A DNA stretch of 49,131 nucleotides from Laetiporus sulphureus 93-53 (Eukaryota; Basidiomycota; Agaricomycetes; Polyporales; Laetiporaceae). Shown here piece after piece: positions 46,358 to 49,131 of the stretch (position 1 is its first letter; each line of letters opens with the position of its first letter). The DNA is taken from NCBI RefSeq assembly GCF_001632365.1, contig NW_024468598.1, positions 1 to 49,131 of the forward strand. The letters run 5' to 3'. Under the pieces are notes generated by a model. The model was not told the DNA's origin and did not search any database. It saw nothing but the letters and a program-made list of their open reading frames with translations. Position numbers and translations under genes: made by a program.

Positions 46358-46364
46358 ATATATA
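46358..46364 (-). promoter_or_regulatory. TATA box of the epoxide hydrolase-like gene
   Basis: TATATAT on the minus strand, 70 bp upstream of the ATG at 46288. It sits in the roughly 330 bp divergent promoter shared with reductase 2. Confidence 0.5.
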
Positions 46365-46618
46365 CTGAGACGGCCGCTCCGCCGATACCGTTTCACCCCG
46401 TTTCAGCCATAGTAGCGGTGAGTAAGGTTCTCCGGGAGCCCGCGCAGGTTGAAGGAATTGTCTTGCCTGCCCACGAGAGATTGGCTGCGAGCGTGATCAC
46501 AGGTGCAAAGAGGTTGATGCGATCAGAATCGCGGGTTGACTACTGCCGCACGCATTGCGCAAGTCCTTTCTTCCTTGAACGCACCTGGCCGCGCGGGACG
46601 ACAGAGTACGAGACAAAA

Positions 46619-48122
46619 ATGACTTCTCATTATAAAGACGTCCTGCTCGTCGGTTTCGGCGCGGTAGGCGCAATCTGTAACCAGCACTCGTTATCTGCTT
46701 TCCCAGTCATCTGAGCGCTTTATGTGGTGGCACAGATTCCTTGATTTTGAAGAGAAGTGGCCTTGCTCGGATCACTGCCGTCGCAAGGAGTAATTATGAT
46801 GCCGTTAACGGTCCGTATCATCATCTTGTACAATGTGATCTCGGAGGCGGCCCTGACGTGAGACCAACGCGAAGCTCACGGATTGAACATCAAGAGCCGC
46901 AAGTATGGAGAGCTCCAGGGCTGGAAGCCAGATAGGCGTGCGTGTACCATCTCTTTTCTGTTAGAACTCACCCTAGATTAACCGATCAATTACTGAAACT
47001 TCAGTCTTCCGGTCTGTCGCGCAAGCCCTCGACCGCCCATACTCTTATGTCGTTATCACGACAAAGGCGATCCCTGAGCTGATACGCACCTCGACCCTTT
47101 TGGAACCCCTGCTGCAGCCCGAGTATGCCGACAAATATCTGCAGCCGACATACGTTCTGATGCAGAACGGCCTCAATGTCGAGGTCGATCTGTACCACGC
47201 TCTGAAGAAACTGAACACGTCCGAAGAGCCCAGGATCATCAGCACTGCTGTTTGGATCGGCACAGGCATGCTGAACAGCAACACCGTAGAACATTCTGAA
47301 TTCGTGAGCCTCTGACTCATCCCGCACGGCCTACGATAGTTATGTACTGGTTGATGGCTTCGCCTCAGGATCGCGTATCGCTAGGCATATACCGCCCCAC
47401 CACGAACAACACCGAAAACACACCGGAAGAAACTGCCATTCTCGAAGACTTCGCACACATCCTCGCAGCGGGCGGTACCGAGACGACCGTCGTCCCCGAG
47501 ATCCAACGCGTCAAATATTCCAAAAACTTTTGGAACGCCTGCCTCGGCATCACAGCCGCCCTCACGCGTTTCCCACTCACTGCCGTCTTCCGCCCACCGC
47601 ACCTCGCGCCCGGCGCCTCGCAGACCGCCCCTCCCGCTCCCGAGCCAACCAACCCAAATCAAGAGCCGCAAACGCCCTCGGCCGCCGCCACCGCGGACAT
47701 CCCCAGCGCGTCCCCCGCCATCAGCACATACGCCATCCCGCTATTGTACGATGCGATGAGCGAGGTGTATGCACTCGGCATGGTGCTCTTCCCGCCGTCC
47801 GAGTCCGGGCCTCCCGGGCTCGACCCGGACATCGTGCGCAAGACGCTCGTGAACACTTCACGACTGCACGCGCGCCCCGAAGCGAATCACCGCGCGAGCA
47901 CGCTCGTGGACGTCGAGAATGGCCGCCCGACGGAGGTGGAGGTCATCCTCGGTGAACTGGTGAGGATGGGCCGCCGGGAGGGCGTGCCGATGCCGGTGAG
48001 TATCTTTAGCTTCTATGGGTAGGAGTGTACCTGATTGTCTTCTGTAGAGAATTGAGACGTTCTATGCATTGATGTTGATCATTCAAAACCAACTCCTGCA
48101 GCAAAAGAAGGCATCCTTGTGA
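46619..48122 (+). CDS. Ketopantoate reductase-like oxidoreductase, paralogue 2
   Basis: Exons are 46619-46676, 46736-46810, 46875-46937, 47005-47303, 47369-47995 and 48048-48122, giving about 398 aa. It starts MTSHYKDVLLVGFGAVGAIY, a nucleotide-binding glycine motif. RITAVARSNYDAVNAHGLN follows, then YVVITTKAIPEL, YVLMQNGLNVEVDLYHALKK, the catalytic-region EIQRVKYSKNFWNACLG, and VDVENGRPTEVEVILGELVRMG. The ordinary family reaction is NADPH-dependent 2-dehydropantoate reduction; the actual substrate here is unknown. Exons 1-4 have exactly the lengths of those in paralogue 1 and all five intron phases agree. A Pro/Ala-rich loop of about 35 residues in exon 5 is specific to this copy. It is divergent from the hydrolase gene. 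Confidence 0.92.
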
Positions 48123-48562
48123 ATGTATAATACGGATGTAGTTCTGCGTTGCGGTTGGAACTTATACGCTTCTTGATTAGTTGTCCTCCTGTGTAGCCGG
48201 GATCAATGCTTTTTGCTCATCGGTCTGTCTGTGAAGGGCGTATGCATGAGCCACTTTGTTCGTTCATTGTCTGCTTGTTATACAAGGCAAGCGAAAAGCA
48301 ACGTCAGCGAGCCACTAGTAGCCGCGAACTTCGTCTATCAGCGTTATACAGATGTAAGTCATCAGCCCGCTAGGCCCCGTTCGAACAAGACATCGAGTTC
48401 CATCCGATACTACTAAGTACAAACTACTAATACAAAGTCTCAGACATCACACACGGGCACAAAGAACTACCTACTAATATACGCGGCACACACGTCAAAT
48501 CCCAAGCACCGAAGCAACAAAGACATCACACAACATACATCAAAACCACCACGCGCATCAAT
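48123..48562. other. Convergent 3' region
   Basis: About 440 bp between reductase 2 and the right-edge gene. It is CA-rich at 48420-48560. No gene recognised. Confidence 0.4.
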
Positions 48563-49131
48563 CTATCTAGGATCAACAACAACAATGACGGGGCCATCCA
48601 TTTCGGGACGGGGCGGCCGGGGGTGAATCATCGCGTGGACCTGCCTCTGCGCATACTTTACTCTCCGCTCGAGATTCCGCAGCTTTCTGCTGCGCTCCCT
48701 TTCCTCAGTCCGGATCTCCTCCCTCTCTCGCCTGTTCTCCGCCTTCAGGAACTTGCGTAAACCGGCGGGGTCCCCCTGCAACAAATGAACATGACACGCG
48801 TCAGCATGCGCAGCCGAGAACAGGATCGCAGAAGGGGGGGCATTACCCGGAAGCGTTCGAACGGGTCATCCTTTATGCCACAGACTTTTTTTGCCAGCTC
48901 GATGATCTCCCGAGTGTCCTCGGCCTGCATATGCGGGACGCATTTGTGAGAAAATGTACATCGAGTCAGCTGAATGGACGCGACGTACATCAAGCACGTG
49001 GCCCGGCCTCAACATGTACGAAGGAACCCTGACAGAGAGGGGAACGGTCCTTTTGCGCTTGGGTCTCCGAATGTTCCCATCTGCATTGTTGTGTGCCGTT
49101 GGATTCGGAGCGGCTTGGGAGGGACCTGGGG
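48563..49131 (-). CDS. C-terminal part of an unknown basic protein, cut by the window edge
   Basis: Three exons are visible: 49131 (continuing outside) to 48988, 48924-48847 and 48775-48563. The first shows a Pro/Asn-rich stretch then RRPKRKR, a likely nuclear localisation signal, and VPSYMLRPGHVLD. The second reads AEDTREIIELAKKVCGIKDD. The third is a highly charged helix (NRREREEIRTEERERSRKLRNLERRV) ending PPRPEMDGPVIVVVDPR. Splice sites GTACGT/GCAG and GTAATG/GCAG keep phase 0. I do not recognise the family. Confidence 0.7.

Noticed and set aside
1..49131. CRISPR array, tRNA or rRNA genes
   Set aside because: No regularly spaced direct repeats with spacers, no tRNA cloverleaf pattern and no rRNA-like sequence found; the organism is eukaryotic.

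Overview
This window is nuclear DNA from a filamentous basidiomycete, most likely a mushroom- or polypore-type Agaricomycete. The genes are dense and lie on both strands. They are cut by about 100 short introns, mostly 48-70 nt. Two families typical of Basidiomycota occur as paralogue pairs (DUF6534 membrane proteins and DUF7918 proteins). All exon joins given here were derived by hand: splice dinucleotides, reading phase across each junction and recognisable protein motifs had to agree.

Region 1 (1-8.2 kb) is the accessory part. The window opens inside the left long terminal repeat (LTR) of a non-autonomous retroelement. Its right LTR ends at 3560 and its roughly 2.5 kb interior has no gag/pol. 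The interior instead carries about ten copies of a GCAGTTT motif, most followed by a small hairpin whose stem changes on both sides. The element sits exactly at the edge of the 3' half of a DUF6534-type membrane protein gene. A second, fuller copy of that gene follows at 5.8-8.05 kb. A weak unknown gene lies between them.

Region 2 (8.2-28.1 kb) holds, in order: an Argonaute gene (-) with the DEDH catalytic set and an RGG-rich N-terminus; a cyclin-box protein (+); an AAA/STAND-like P-loop ATPase (-); two tandem DUF7918 genes (+); and a 17-exon Hcs1/IGHMBP2-type SF1 helicase (+).

Region 3 (28.1-29.9 kb) is a gene-poor, AT-richer gap.

Region 4 (29.9-48.1 kb) is bracketed by two directly oriented ketopantoate-reductase-like paralogues with the same exon structure. 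Between them lie an Hsp20 (-), the 3'-end processing factor CstF-64/Rna15 (+), threonyl-tRNA synthetase (-) with a probable alternative mitochondrial start, the very large VPS15 kinase/HEAT/WD40 regulator of Vps34 (-), and an epoxide-hydrolase-like enzyme (-) divergent from the second reductase. The right edge cuts an unknown basic protein (-).

Most genes are unrelated housekeeping functions and no single pathway joins them. Local relationships worth noting are the retroelement insertion next to an Argonaute gene, the three paralogue pairs, the hydrolase/reductase divergent promoter, and an apparent excess of GC-AG introns (5 of about 101) at positions where no GT donor restores the conserved protein.
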